From assembly GCA_903958995.1 (NCBI GenBank), contig CAJBVG010000071.1, positions 1 to 30,853 of the forward strand: a stretch of DNA of 30,853 bases, given 5' to 3'. The position numbers and the translations under genes were made by a program. Within the stretch, counting starts at the first letter, position 1, and every line of letters starts with the position of its first letter. The notes beneath the pieces were generated by a model. That model worked only from the letters and a program-made list of their open reading frames with translations. It made no database searches and was not told the origin of the DNA. Shown here piece by piece: positions 1 through 6,389 of the stretch. The stretch comes from an uncultured bacterium (lineage in GTDB: Bacteria > Bacteroidota > Bacteroidia > Sphingobacteriales > Sphingobacteriaceae).

Positions 1-990
1 AGCTATTAATAGCACATCACTATCTCGATCACGAAGTGGAGCTAGTTCAATAGGCAATCCAATTAATCGATAATATAAATCTTCTCTAAATCGTCCTGCT
101 TTTACTTCTTCTGCTAAATTCTTATGTGTTGCGGTAATAATTCGAACATCAATAGGAATTACTCCGTTGCTACCAATACGAGTAATTTCTCTTTCTTGTA
201 ATACACGTAATAATTTTGATTGAAGATTTAAATCGAACTCTCCAATTTCATCCAAGAATAACGTTCCTCTATGGGCTTCTTCGAATTTTCCGATTCTTCT
301 TCCATTCGCTCCAGTAAAGGCGCCTTTTTCATGTCCAAATAATTCACTCTCGATTAGTTCTCTAGGAATTGCTGCTACGTTTACTGCTACAAATGGTAAT
401 TTATTTCGTTTCGATTGGAAGTGAATTGTTTTAGCAACTAATTCCTTACCCGTACCAGTTTCTCCAGTAATAGAAACATTAATATTTGTACCGCAAGCTT
501 TTTGAATTAAAGAATATAATTTCTTAATAGAACTACTATTTCCGATAATGCTTTTCTCGAAATCATATTTTTCAATCACTTCCTCACGGAGTTGGTTGAT
601 TTGTTTTTGTAATCCAATATTATCACGAATGTGTTGTATGATATTGAAAATTCTATTCTTCGTATTATCATCCTTCGTGATGTAATCATAAGCCCCATCT
701 TTCAATAAATTAATGGCTGTTTGAATATCTTCTTGTCCAGAAATAATAATGACATTCGTATTCGGTGATATCGATTTTATCTTCTTTAGAATCTCCGAAC
801 CATTCATGTCCGGTAAATTATAATCTAGAGTTATAATATCGGGCAGCTCATGCATGGCTGCCAAAAATGATTTTGCATCATTAAATATTTTGACCTCGTA
901 TTCAGGGTTTAATGAAAGTTGATGGTTCAAGTACTTACTGTACCATAAATCATCTTCTACTACGAAAATTTTGTAAGAGCTATTTAACAT
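1..990 (-). CDS. Sigma-54-dependent response regulator (NtrC family), C-terminus beyond window
   Basis: I translated the minus strand from the ATG at 990; the frame stays open for 330 codons to position 1, so the 3' end is missing. Residues 1-120 are a receiver domain with acidic pocket E12/D13/D14, phosphoacceptor D56, S84 and K106. Residues about 145-330 are an AAA+ sigma-54 activation domain: Walker A GETGTGKE at 176-183, the sigma-54 contact loop GAFTGA at 223-228 and Walker B LFLDE ending at 247-248. The family normally ends in a Fis-type helix-turn-helix, expected outside the window. It would activate sigma-54 promoters when phosphorylated by a sensor kinase not seen here. The single-domain receiver just upstream on the same strand (55-bp gap) may belong to the same signalling group; that is inference. 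Confidence 0.95.
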   Translation of the reverse strand, partial: MLNSSYKIFVVEDDLWYSKYLNHQLSLNPEYEVKIFNDAKSFLAAMHELPDIITLDYNLPDMNGSEILKKIKSISPNTNVIIISGQEDIQTAINLLKDGAYDYITKDDNTKNRIFNIIQHIRDNIGLQKQINQLREEVIEKYDFEKSIIGNSSSIKKLYSLIQKACGTNINVSITGETGTGKELVAKTIHFQSKRNKLPFVAVNVAAIPRELIESELFGHEKGAFTGANGRRIGKFEEAHRGTLFLDEIGEFDLNLQSKLLRVLQEREITRIGSNGVIPIDVRIITATHKNLAEEVKAGRFREDLYYRLIGLPIELAPLRDRDSDVLLIA

Positions 991-1045
991 TGAGATAGTT
1001 TATTTCCCAAAATTAAACTATTCCCATTAAAACGAAAGAAATAAT

Positions 1046-1441
1046 TTATTCTTTTGCTTTTATCTGTTTTTCAAGCTTTTCAAGGAGTTCCAATTCGTGG
1101 ATAGGTTTGGTGATGTATTCATTCATCCCAATTTCGAGGTAAGGTTCTTGTGCGATTTCGAAGGGATTTGCCGACATTCCTATGATGGGAATGTTCTTAA
1201 TGTCAGTATTTTCACTGTTTCTAATGATGCTAGTCGCTTCAAAACCACTCATTACAGGCATTTCAATATCCATTAAAATGGCATCAAATGCTTCAAGTCG
1301 AAGTATCTCTAAAGCTTCGGGCCCATTTGAAACAATTACGAAAGTAATATGGAGATCTGTTAATAGCTTATTTATCAAAAACTGACTAATATCGTCGTCT
1401 TCGACCACTAAAAGGCGTAATTGGGGAGGTAAATTATTCAT
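1046..1441 (-). CDS. Single-domain response regulator receiver protein
   Basis: This 131-residue protein is a stand-alone CheY-like receiver. Visible key residues are the acidic pocket E14/D15/D16, phosphoacceptor D58 in LMDIEMPVMSG, S90 in GMSAN and K112 in ITKP. There is no output domain. The sequence style (DIEMPVMSGFEAT) resembles receiver domains of hybrid histidine kinases, so it may act in a phosphorelay or by protein contact; its partner is unknown. It lies 55 bp upstream of the sigma-54 regulator and 34 bp downstream of obg on the same strand. In the 55-bp gap an 8-bp inverted repeat (atagttta, 995-1002, with taaactat, 1014-1021) is visible but has no T-run. Confidence 0.93.
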   Translation of the reverse strand: MNNLPPQLRLLVVEDDDISQFLINKLLTDLHITFVIVSNGPEALEILRLEAFDAILMDIEMPVMSGFEATSIIRNSENTDIKNIPIIGMSANPFEIAQEPYLEIGMNEYITKPIHELELLEKLEKQIKAKE

Positions 1442-1475
1442 GTTTGCGGTTGTTTACGCAATTAATAGAATAAAG

Positions 1476-2468
1476 TTACGAAGCATTAATTTCTTTCCAA
1501 AGCATATCTTTTAAATTCAATATGCCTTGTTGGGCAACCGACGAAATAAAAATATGTGGAATGTTAGGTAAGTCTTTTTTAATTTCTTCTGTTAACTCCT
1601 CATCTAGCAAGTCGGCTTTTGTGATGGCTAACATGCGAGGCTTTAATAATAACTCAGCATTGTACTGTTCAAGCTCTTTCAATAGTATCTTATATTCCTC
1701 ATGAATATCCTTACTATCTGCAGGAACCATAAATAATAGAACTGCATTTCGTTCAATATGACGTAAGAAACGTATTCCTAATCCTTTGCCTTGTGAAGCG
1801 CCTTCTATAATACCTGGGATATCAGCCATTACAAAAGATTTGTTATCTCTATAAGACACAATTCCTAAGTTAGGCACTAAAGTAGTAAAGGGGTAATCTG
1901 CAATTTCAGGTTTTGCAGCACTAACAACAGATAGAAGAGTAGATTTACCCGCATTCGGAAAACCAACGAGACCTACATCTGCAAGTATTTTCAATTCTAA
2001 TATTTTCCAAGATTCTTGGCCTTCTTCGCCAGGTTGAGCATAGCGAGGGGTTTGATTTGTGGAAGTTCTGAAGTGCCAGTTTCCTAATCCACCACGACCA
2101 CCTGCTAAAAGCACTTTCTCTTGTCCTTCTTCTGTAATTTCGAATTCTATCTCACCAGTTTCAGCATCTCTAGCAATGGTTCCCAAAGGAACTTCTAATA
2201 TTTCATCTTCTCCACGCTTACCAGTACGTAAACCACCTTGACCGTTTACTCCGGCTTCAGCAATAACATGCTTACGGTATTTTAAATGGAGTAATGTCCA
2301 AAATTGCTTATTGCCTTTTAGGATAATATGCCCACCTCTTCCGCCGTCACCACCATCAGGTCCACCCATCGCAGTTTTTTTATCGCGATGTAAATGATAC
2401 GAACCACTTCCGCCCGCACCTGATCGGCAGCAAATCTTTACATAATCAACGAAATTGGATCCTGACAT
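1476..2468 (-). CDS. obg: Obg family GTPase (ObgE/CgtA)
   Basis: This 330-residue protein is an essential ribosome-associated GTPase acting in 50S maturation and stress control. Residues 1-160 form the glycine-rich Obg fold (for example GGPDGGDGGRGG at 35-46). The G domain follows: P-loop GFPNAGKS at 169-176, switch/G3 DIPG at 216-219, G4 TKAD at 283-286 (threonine in place of the usual asparagine of NKxD) and G5 around SSVA at 309-312. It ends soon after the G domain, so the optional C-terminal OCT domain is absent; about 330 residues is normal for this short form. The start is the ATG at 2468. It lies downstream of adk on the same strand, separated by two octamer arrays. Confidence 0.97.
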   Translation of the reverse strand: MSGSNFVDYVKICCRSGAGGSGSYHLHRDKKTAMGGPDGGDGGRGGHIILKGNKQFWTLLHLKYRKHVIAEAGVNGQGGLRTGKRGEDEILEVPLGTIARDAETGEIEFEITEEGQEKVLLAGGRGGLGNWHFRTSTNQTPRYAQPGEEGQESWKILELKILADVGLVGFPNAGKSTLLSVVSAAKPEIADYPFTTLVPNLGIVSYRDNKSFVMADIPGIIEGASQGKGLGIRFLRHIERNAVLLFMVPADSKDIHEEYKILLKELEQYNAELLLKPRMLAITKADLLDEELTEEIKKDLPNIPHIFISSVAQQGILNLKDMLWKEINAS

Positions 2469-2472
2469 CTAT

Positions 2473-2512
2473 TTAATATGTTAATGTGTTAATATGATAA
2501 TATGTTAATGAA
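2473..2512. repeat. Five-unit octamer array (TTAATATG family) between adk and obg
   Basis: Five consecutive 8-bp words in exact register: two are TTAATATG, and the others (TTAATGTG, ATAATATG, TTAATGAA) differ from it by one or two bases. On the other strand and rephased the word is TTAACATA, which is also the word of the array at 27673-27704. It begins four bases beyond the obg start codon, so any adk-obg transcript would carry it in the obg leader. Confidence 0.8.
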
Positions 2513-2514
2513 TG

Positions 2515-2554
2515 CACGAGCAAATTAGCACACGAGCACACTAGCACACGAGCA
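2515..2554. repeat. Five-unit octamer array (CACGAGCA family) just past the adk stop
   Basis: Five 8-bp words in register. Units one, three and five are exactly CACGAGCA; units two and four (AATTAGCA, CACTAGCA) keep AGCA and vary in the first half. The array ends two bases before the adk stop codon at 2557-2559. The same word builds the array in front of murD at 18715-18754, 16 kb away. Confidence 0.82.
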
Positions 2555-2556
2555 TA

Positions 2557-3123
2557 TTATTGTACTTTATTGCAAATAGAATCAAAAATCTCCTCGATAG
2601 TACCGATTCCATTAATTGATTCAAATTTGTGTTGAGATTTATAGTACTCAGCAACAGGTGCTGTTTTACTTAAATACTCTTGTATTCTCTTTTCTATAAC
2701 TTCTGGATTTGCATCATCTGCTCGTCCAGAATCTTTACCTCTAAGCAATAATCGCTTCTTAAGCTCTTCGTGCTCAACAACAAGTGCAATCATTTTAGTG
2801 ATTGATGCTCCTTTGGTAACAAGTAAAGCATCTAATGCTTCAGCCTGTGCTACAGTTCTTGGGAAACCATCGAAAATAAAGCCGTTGGCGTCTTTATTAG
2901 CATCTAATTTGTTGCTAATCATTCCGATGACAACTTCATCAGGAACAAGAACTCCTTGGTCCATCAGCTTTTTTGCTTCTAACCCAAGACTTGTACCATT
3001 CGTGATTTCATTTCTAAGAATATCACCAGTTGATAAATGCACTAACTGATACTTACTGATCAGCTTTTCTGATTGTGTTCCTTTGCCTGCTCCTGGAGGG
3101 CCGAAAAGTACTAGGTTTAACAT
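2557..3123 (-). CDS. adk: Adenylate kinase
   Basis: Adk interconverts ATP plus AMP with two ADP in the cytoplasm. From the ATG at 3123 the protein is 188 residues and begins MLNLVLFGPPGAGKGT, placing the P-loop at 8-16 as in characterised Adks. An in-frame TTG three codons upstream (3132) would add three residues but is less likely. Other visible motifs are the AMP-binding DGFPRT at 85-90 and a short LID RGKDSGRADD near 128-137. The LID lacks the four-cysteine zinc site of long Adks, so this is the short form. It is followed on the same strand by obg and preceded by a tRNA gene with its own terminator. Confidence 0.97.
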   Translation of the reverse strand: MLNLVLFGPPGAGKGTQSEKLISKYQLVHLSTGDILRNEITNGTSLGLEAKKLMDQGVLVPDEVVIGMISNKLDANKDANGFIFDGFPRTVAQAEALDALLVTKGASITKMIALVVEHEELKKRLLLRGKDSGRADDANPEVIEKRIQEYLSKTAPVAEYYKSQHKFESINGIGTIEEIFDSICNKVQ

Positions 3124-3140
3124 ATTGAACAATTTTGGTT

Positions 3141-3171
3141 AAACAAAAAAAGCCCGAAAATTTTTCGGGCT
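3141..3171 (-). terminator. Intrinsic terminator of tRNA-Arg
   Basis: On the minus strand the tRNA is followed within a few bases by a 10-bp stem (agcccgaaaa at 3151-3160 pairs with the segment ending at 3171) and then a run of seven T residues (plus-strand A-run 3144-3151). It lies between the tRNA and adk. Confidence 0.85.
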
Positions 3172-3174
3172 TCG

Positions 3175-3248
3175 TGGACTCGTAGGGATTCGAACCCCAA
3201 ACCTCCTGATCCGTAGTCAGGTGCTCTATCCAATTGAGCTACGGGTCC
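3175..3248 (-). tRNA. tRNA-Arg (anticodon ACG)
   Basis: The minus strand folds into a full cloverleaf of 74 nt: acceptor GGACCCG/CGAGTCC, T8-A9, D stem GCTC/GAGC, anticodon arm CCTGA-CTACGGA-TCAGG, T arm TGGGG-TTCGAAT-CCCTA, discriminator A. The loop gives anticodon ACG, normally deaminated to ICG, reading CGU/CGC/CGA. CCA is not encoded. The fifth acceptor pair is a C-A mismatch. Confidence 0.96.
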
Positions 3249-3308
3249 ATCATTATTTCAATTCCTAAGAAAACTAACTCTTAAGGGCTGCAAATATAGA
3301 CAAAATTT

Positions 3309-3388
3309 GCAAATGTGCAAATGCGTAGATGAGCAAATGGATTATTTTCATCTGCATATCTGCACATTTACGCATCTGCACATTTACT
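3309..3388. repeat. Inverted octamer arrays (4 forward, 5 reverse) past the peroxiredoxin gene
   Basis: Forward words of the GCAAATGT family occupy 3309-3340, an 8-bp spacer 3341-3348, and words of the CATCTGCA/CATTTACG family (the reverse complement, with A/G changes) occupy 3349-3388. The two halves could pair into a long imperfect hairpin. The last unit overlaps the peroxiredoxin stop codon (3387-3389) by two bases. On the minus strand this hairpin would form right after translation ends. Confidence 0.8.
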
Positions 3389-3848
3389 AAGCTACTGCTT
3401 GCTCAATCTTACCAAAATCAGGTAAATCACCTGCAGATTCTAATACTTCTGCGTAAGCAACCTTGCCTTCTTCGTCGATAACAAAAGCAGCTCTTTTAGA
3501 AACTCCTTTCATGTTTAAAATCCAATCTTCATAGAATGCTCCATAAGAGCGTGATACTTCTTTATTGAAGTCGGATAAAAGATCAAAATTGTAGTTCTCT
3601 ACTTCTTTAAATTTAGCTTGAGTGAAAATAGAATCTACAGAAATACCTAAAACCACTGCATTTAGGTTCGTATAATAATTCAAGTTGTCACGCATAGTAC
3701 ATAATTGTGTTGTACAAACACCAGTAAATGCTTGTGGAAAGAAATGAATGATCACTTTCTTGCCTTTGAGGTCTGATAATTTAACTTCTTTCTTTTCAGT
3801 ATTATATAAACTGAAATCGGGTGCCATTTGGCCTACAGTAATGCTCAT
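3387..3848 (-). CDS. Peroxiredoxin (AhpC/TSA superfamily, AhpE/PrxQ-like)
   Basis: This 153-residue cytoplasmic thiol peroxidase would reduce peroxides. The active-site segment is FFPQAFTGVCTTQLC: peroxidatic C45 in PxxFTxxC form, with a second cysteine at C50. The PQAFTGVC wording resembles AhpE, whereas a C-x4-C pair is the arrangement used by PrxQ/Bcp for an intramolecular disulfide, so it may be an atypical 2-Cys enzyme. The conserved arginine is probably in SKRAAFVID near residue 120. Its reductant (thioredoxin in most of the family) is not encoded nearby. The RmlD-like gene lies 32 bp upstream on the same strand, so the two may be co-transcribed. Confidence 0.92.
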   Translation of the reverse strand: MSITVGQMAPDFSLYNTEKKEVKLSDLKGKKVIIHFFPQAFTGVCTTQLCTMRDNLNYYTNLNAVVLGISVDSIFTQAKFKEVENYNFDLLSDFNKEVSRSYGAFYEDWILNMKGVSKRAAFVIDEEGKVAYAEVLESAGDLPDFGKIEQAVA

Positions 3849-3880
3849 ATTTATTTATTTTTTTAGGTGTAACCTTTAAT

Positions 3881-4783
3881 TTATATTAATTGTTTTTGTA
3901 CTACCGCTAATCCTTCTTCAAAACTATGGGGAGCATACCCCAATTCATGTATTGCTTTGTCGAGTACAAAACCGGTTTTCGGCGGACGAGCAGCTGCTTG
4001 GTTTAGCGTACTTGAGTCTGTTTCTTCGATAATAGAATCATCTAATTTGAAAAACTTAGCAATTCTTCTAACCATTTCAATCACACTCATATAATCCTTA
4101 CCTGAAATATGAAAAATTCCTTGGGCTCTCTTTTCGATTGCTAAGATACAAGCCTTAGCTAAGTCCTCTGCTAATGTTGGCATTCGGTATTGGTCATTTA
4201 CCACTTTAATCGGGCTGCCTTTCTCTAATGCTCCTTTAGCCCAAAGTACAATGTTTGAACGACTCATCGCTGCAGCAACACCGTAGACTATGATGGTTCT
4301 TAATATAGAGTAATTAATGTTCGAGGCTAATAACAATAATTCCGCATCGTTTTTTGAATGACCATATAAACTTAATGGGTTTGGTGCATCAGTTTCTTTA
4401 TAGGGTCCAGTAGTACCATCGAATATAAAATCAGTTGATAAATGAACTAGATAAAAGGGATGTTGGTTTGCTAATTTTATTAAATGAGCAACTGAGTCCA
4501 CATTTAATTTCTGACATGCTTCTTTTTCAGATTCACATTGATCAACATTAGTCATGGCTGCCGTATGAATAACAGCATAAGGCTGGTACTTTACAATTAA
4601 GCGCTCGATATCTGTATAGTCAGTAACGTCTAATTGCTCGTATGTATAACCTTCAGTTTCTGGGTATCTATTTTCACCTTTGGAGCTTGCAATTAATTCG
4701 TAATCTGAATGATAGCGAAGCATGTCGGTAAGTTTTTGACCAAGCAACCCGTTACTCCCTGTAACCAATATTTTTTTCGACAT
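3881..4783 (-). CDS. RmlD-like NAD(P)-dependent sugar-nucleotide reductase
   Basis: This 300-residue protein is an extended short-chain dehydrogenase/reductase of the dTDP-4-dehydrorhamnose reductase (RmlD/RfbD) type. Visible are the Rossmann motif GSNGLLGQ at 9-16, the catalytic Thr in LSTDFIFDG (T117) and the YxxxK pair Y140/K144 in YGHSKNDAE. RmlD makes dTDP-rhamnose, but no rmlA, rmlB or rmlC is adjacent, so its substrate is uncertain and I give no symbol. It diverges from mdh, with candidate promoters for both in the 99-bp gap. Confidence 0.85.
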   Translation of the reverse strand: MSKKILVTGSNGLLGQKLTDMLRYHSDYELIASSKGENRYPETEGYTYEQLDVTDYTDIERLIVKYQPYAVIHTAAMTNVDQCESEKEACQKLNVDSVAHLIKLANQHPFYLVHLSTDFIFDGTTGPYKETDAPNPLSLYGHSKNDAELLLLASNINYSILRTIIVYGVAAAMSRSNIVLWAKGALEKGSPIKVVNDQYRMPTLAEDLAKACILAIEKRAQGIFHISGKDYMSVIEMVRRIAKFFKLDDSIIEETDSSTLNQAAARPPKTGFVLDKAIHELGYAPHSFEEGLAVVQKQLI

Positions 4784-4805
4784 AAGTTGGTATTAATATT
4801 TGCAC

Positions 4806-4813
4806 CGAAAATA
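4806..4813 (-). promoter_or_regulatory. Candidate -7 element of the RmlD-like gene
   Basis: The minus strand reads TATTTTCG, seven of eight matches to the Bacteroidota -7 consensus TAnnTTTG. It lies 22 bp before the ATG at 4783, giving an expected leader of roughly 20 nt. No clear -33 element is visible. Confidence 0.45.
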
Positions 4814-4845
4814 AGAAAAGGTTTTATAAACTAATGAATCTTATC

Positions 4846-4853
4846 TATATTCG
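4846..4853 (+). promoter_or_regulatory. Candidate -7 element of mdh
   Basis: TATATTCG matches TAnnTTTG in seven of eight positions, with the same T-to-C change as the divergent promoter 33 bp away. It is 29 bp before the mdh ATG, so the leader would be about 25 nt. Confidence 0.45.
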
Positions 4854-4882
4854 CACATCTTATTATTTTATAAACAAACATT

Positions 4883-5821
4883 ATGAAAATCACTGTCGTA
4901 GGTGCTGGTGCAGTAGGTGCAACTTGTGCCGACAATATCGCTCGAAAAGAGCTTGCTCAAGAACTAGTTTTAGTTGACATCAAAGAAGGTTTTGCCGAAG
5001 GTAAAGCTATGGATATGATGCAAACTGCTGCTTTATTAGGATTTGATACGAAAATAGTTGGAAGTACAAACGATTATACGAAAACTGCTGGAACTGATGT
5101 AGCTGTTATTACTTCAGGTATTCCACGTAAACCAGGTATGACGCGTGAAGAATTAATCGGAATTAACGCAGGGATTGTAAAAGGAGTAACTGAAAACATT
5201 TTGAAGTATTCTCCAAATGCAATTATTGTAGTAATTTCAAACCCAATGGATACAATGACTTACTTAGCATTGAAATCAAGTGGTATTCCAAAAAATAGAA
5301 TTATAGGTATGGGTGGTATTTTAGATAGCGCTCGTTTTAAATATTATTTATCTCAACAATTAAATTGCTCATCTAACGATTTACACGGTGTTGTAATCGG
5401 TGGTCATGGTGATACTACAATGATTCCATTAACACGTTTAGCACATGTAAATGGATTAGCAGTTTCTAACTTAATGGATGCAGATGCTTTGAAAAAAGTT
5501 GCTGCTGATACAATGGTTGGTGGTGCTACCTTAACAGGGTTATTAGGAACGTCAGCTTGGTATGCTCCAGGTGCAGCAGGTGCTGCATTGGTAGAAGCTA
5601 TCATACGCGATGAAAAGAAATTATTCCCTTGTTGTGTTGCCTTAGATGGTGAATACGGACAATCAGATATTTGTATGGGTGTACCAGTAGTTATTGGTAA
5701 AAATGGTTGGGAAAAAATCGTGGATTACAAATTAAATGATGAAGAACAAGCAATGTTCAATAAGAGTGCAGATGCAGTGAGAAACATGAATAATGTTTTA
5801 GCAGAAATGAACCTTATTTAA
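4883..5821 (+). CDS. mdh: Malate dehydrogenase (NAD-dependent, LDH-like type)
   Basis: Mdh converts malate and NAD to oxaloacetate in the TCA cycle. The 312-residue protein has the dinucleotide motif GAGAVG at 7-12, NAD-ribose-binding D32, substrate arginines R82 and R88 in the loop IPRKPGMTR, N120 in ISNPMD, the D148/R151 pair and catalytic H175 in GGHGDTTM. Arginine at 82, where lactate dehydrogenases have glutamine, supports malate as substrate. Length and motifs match the Bacteroidota/Chlorobi-type tetrameric Mdh. No Shine-Dalgarno sequence precedes the ATG. A hairpin terminator follows 24 bp after the stop. Confidence 0.97.
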   Translation: MKITVVGAGAVGATCADNIARKELAQELVLVDIKEGFAEGKAMDMMQTAALLGFDTKIVGSTNDYTKTAGTDVAVITSGIPRKPGMTREELIGINAGIVKGVTENILKYSPNAIIVVISNPMDTMTYLALKSSGIPKNRIIGMGGILDSARFKYYLSQQLNCSSNDLHGVVIGGHGDTTMIPLTRLAHVNGLAVSNLMDADALKKVAADTMVGGATLTGLLGTSAWYAPGAAGAALVEAIIRDEKKLFPCCVALDGEYGQSDICMGVPVVIGKNGWEKIVDYKLNDEEQAMFNKSADAVRNMNNVLAEMNLI

Positions 5822-5844
5822 ACAATATTTTATTTTAACTTTAT

Positions 5845-5870
5845 AAAGGCATTGATTTATCAATGCCTTT
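5845..5870 (+). terminator. Perfect hairpin after mdh, directly before the protease start
   Basis: The arms aaaggcattgat (5845-5856) and atcaatgccttt (5859-5870) are perfectly complementary, realistically an 11-bp stem with a 4-nt loop. A T-rich stretch (attgtttt) follows. It is placed as the mdh terminator, but the next ATG starts only 8 nt later, so it may be an attenuator or leader structure instead. Confidence 0.75.
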
Positions 5871-5878
5871 ATTGTTTT

Positions 5879-6319
5879 ATGTCAACACAACAAGCTATCC
5901 CTTTCGAAATTTTACATCTCAATGATGAAGGCTATCATTTAAAAATTGTGGCAAGCATTAACGATGTTCAGCTTTCTCTAATTTTAGATACTGGGGCTTC
6001 TCAAACTGCATTCGATACAGATTATATACGAGACCACTTTGATGAATTGTCAATAACGCCAGGCGAACAAATCTCCGCTGGATTAGGAACCAATACTATG
6101 GAAAGTTTCGAATGTATTGTCGATACATTTAAAATGGGTAACTTAACCTTAAGGAATTACAAGGCTGCATTGTTAGACTTATCACATGTAAATTCAGCGT
6201 ATAAAAAGTTGAACATAAATCCCATTCAAGGAGTTTTAGGTAACGATATTTTGTTGAAGTATGAAGCCTTGATCGATTATAAAAATAAACAAGTTTGGCT
6301 AAGCAAATATGAGTTGTGA
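5879..6319 (+). CDS. Retropepsin-like clan AA aspartic protease
   Basis: This 146-residue protein has the single-domain aspartic protease hallmark LILDTGAS (D37-T-G at 37-39) and the second family signature GVLGNDIL near 118-125. Such bacterial retropepsin-like proteins would act as dimers, each giving one aspartate; substrates are unknown. I chose the ATG at 5879 (MSTQQAIPFE). An in-frame TTG at 5852 lies inside the preceding hairpin and is unlikely. There is no signal peptide, so the protein is presumably cytoplasmic. Its last two codons (GAG TTG) are also the first unit of the heptamer array that follows. Confidence 0.82.
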   Translation: MSTQQAIPFEILHLNDEGYHLKIVASINDVQLSLILDTGASQTAFDTDYIRDHFDELSITPGEQISAGLGTNTMESFECIVDTFKMGNLTLRNYKAALLDLSHVNSAYKKLNINPIQGVLGNDILLKYEALIDYKNKQVWLSKYEL

Positions 6320-6376
6320 GTTGTAGGTTGGTCGGAGTGAGGACACTCCGACCAACGAATTTCGACCAACGAATTT
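6311..6376. repeat. Heptamer array with a perfect 13-bp hairpin after the protease gene
   Basis: It starts inside the coding end with two GAGTTGT units (6311-6324). A perfect inverted repeat follows: gttggtcggagtg at 6327-6339, loop agga, and its complement at 6344-6356. Next come two direct copies of CGACCAACGAATT spaced 14 bp (two heptamers) at 6349-6361 and 6363-6375. The hairpin probably acts as the transcription end of the protease gene, although only short T-runs follow. Confidence 0.75.
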
Positions 6377-6389
6377 TAAATTAAGAATT

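Noticed and set aside
2473..2554. Possible CRISPR array in the adk-obg gap and similar gaps
   Set aside because: Units are only 7-8 bp with no unique spacers of 25-40 bp and no cas genes nearby; they are tandem words.
3124..3132. TTG start adding three residues to adenylate kinase
   Set aside because: The ATG at 3123 places the P-loop at the usual distance from the N-terminus.
5852..5878. TTG start adding nine residues to the retropepsin-like protein
   Set aside because: The extension lies inside the perfect hairpin at 5845-5870 and encodes residues unlike the family; ATG 5879 is better.
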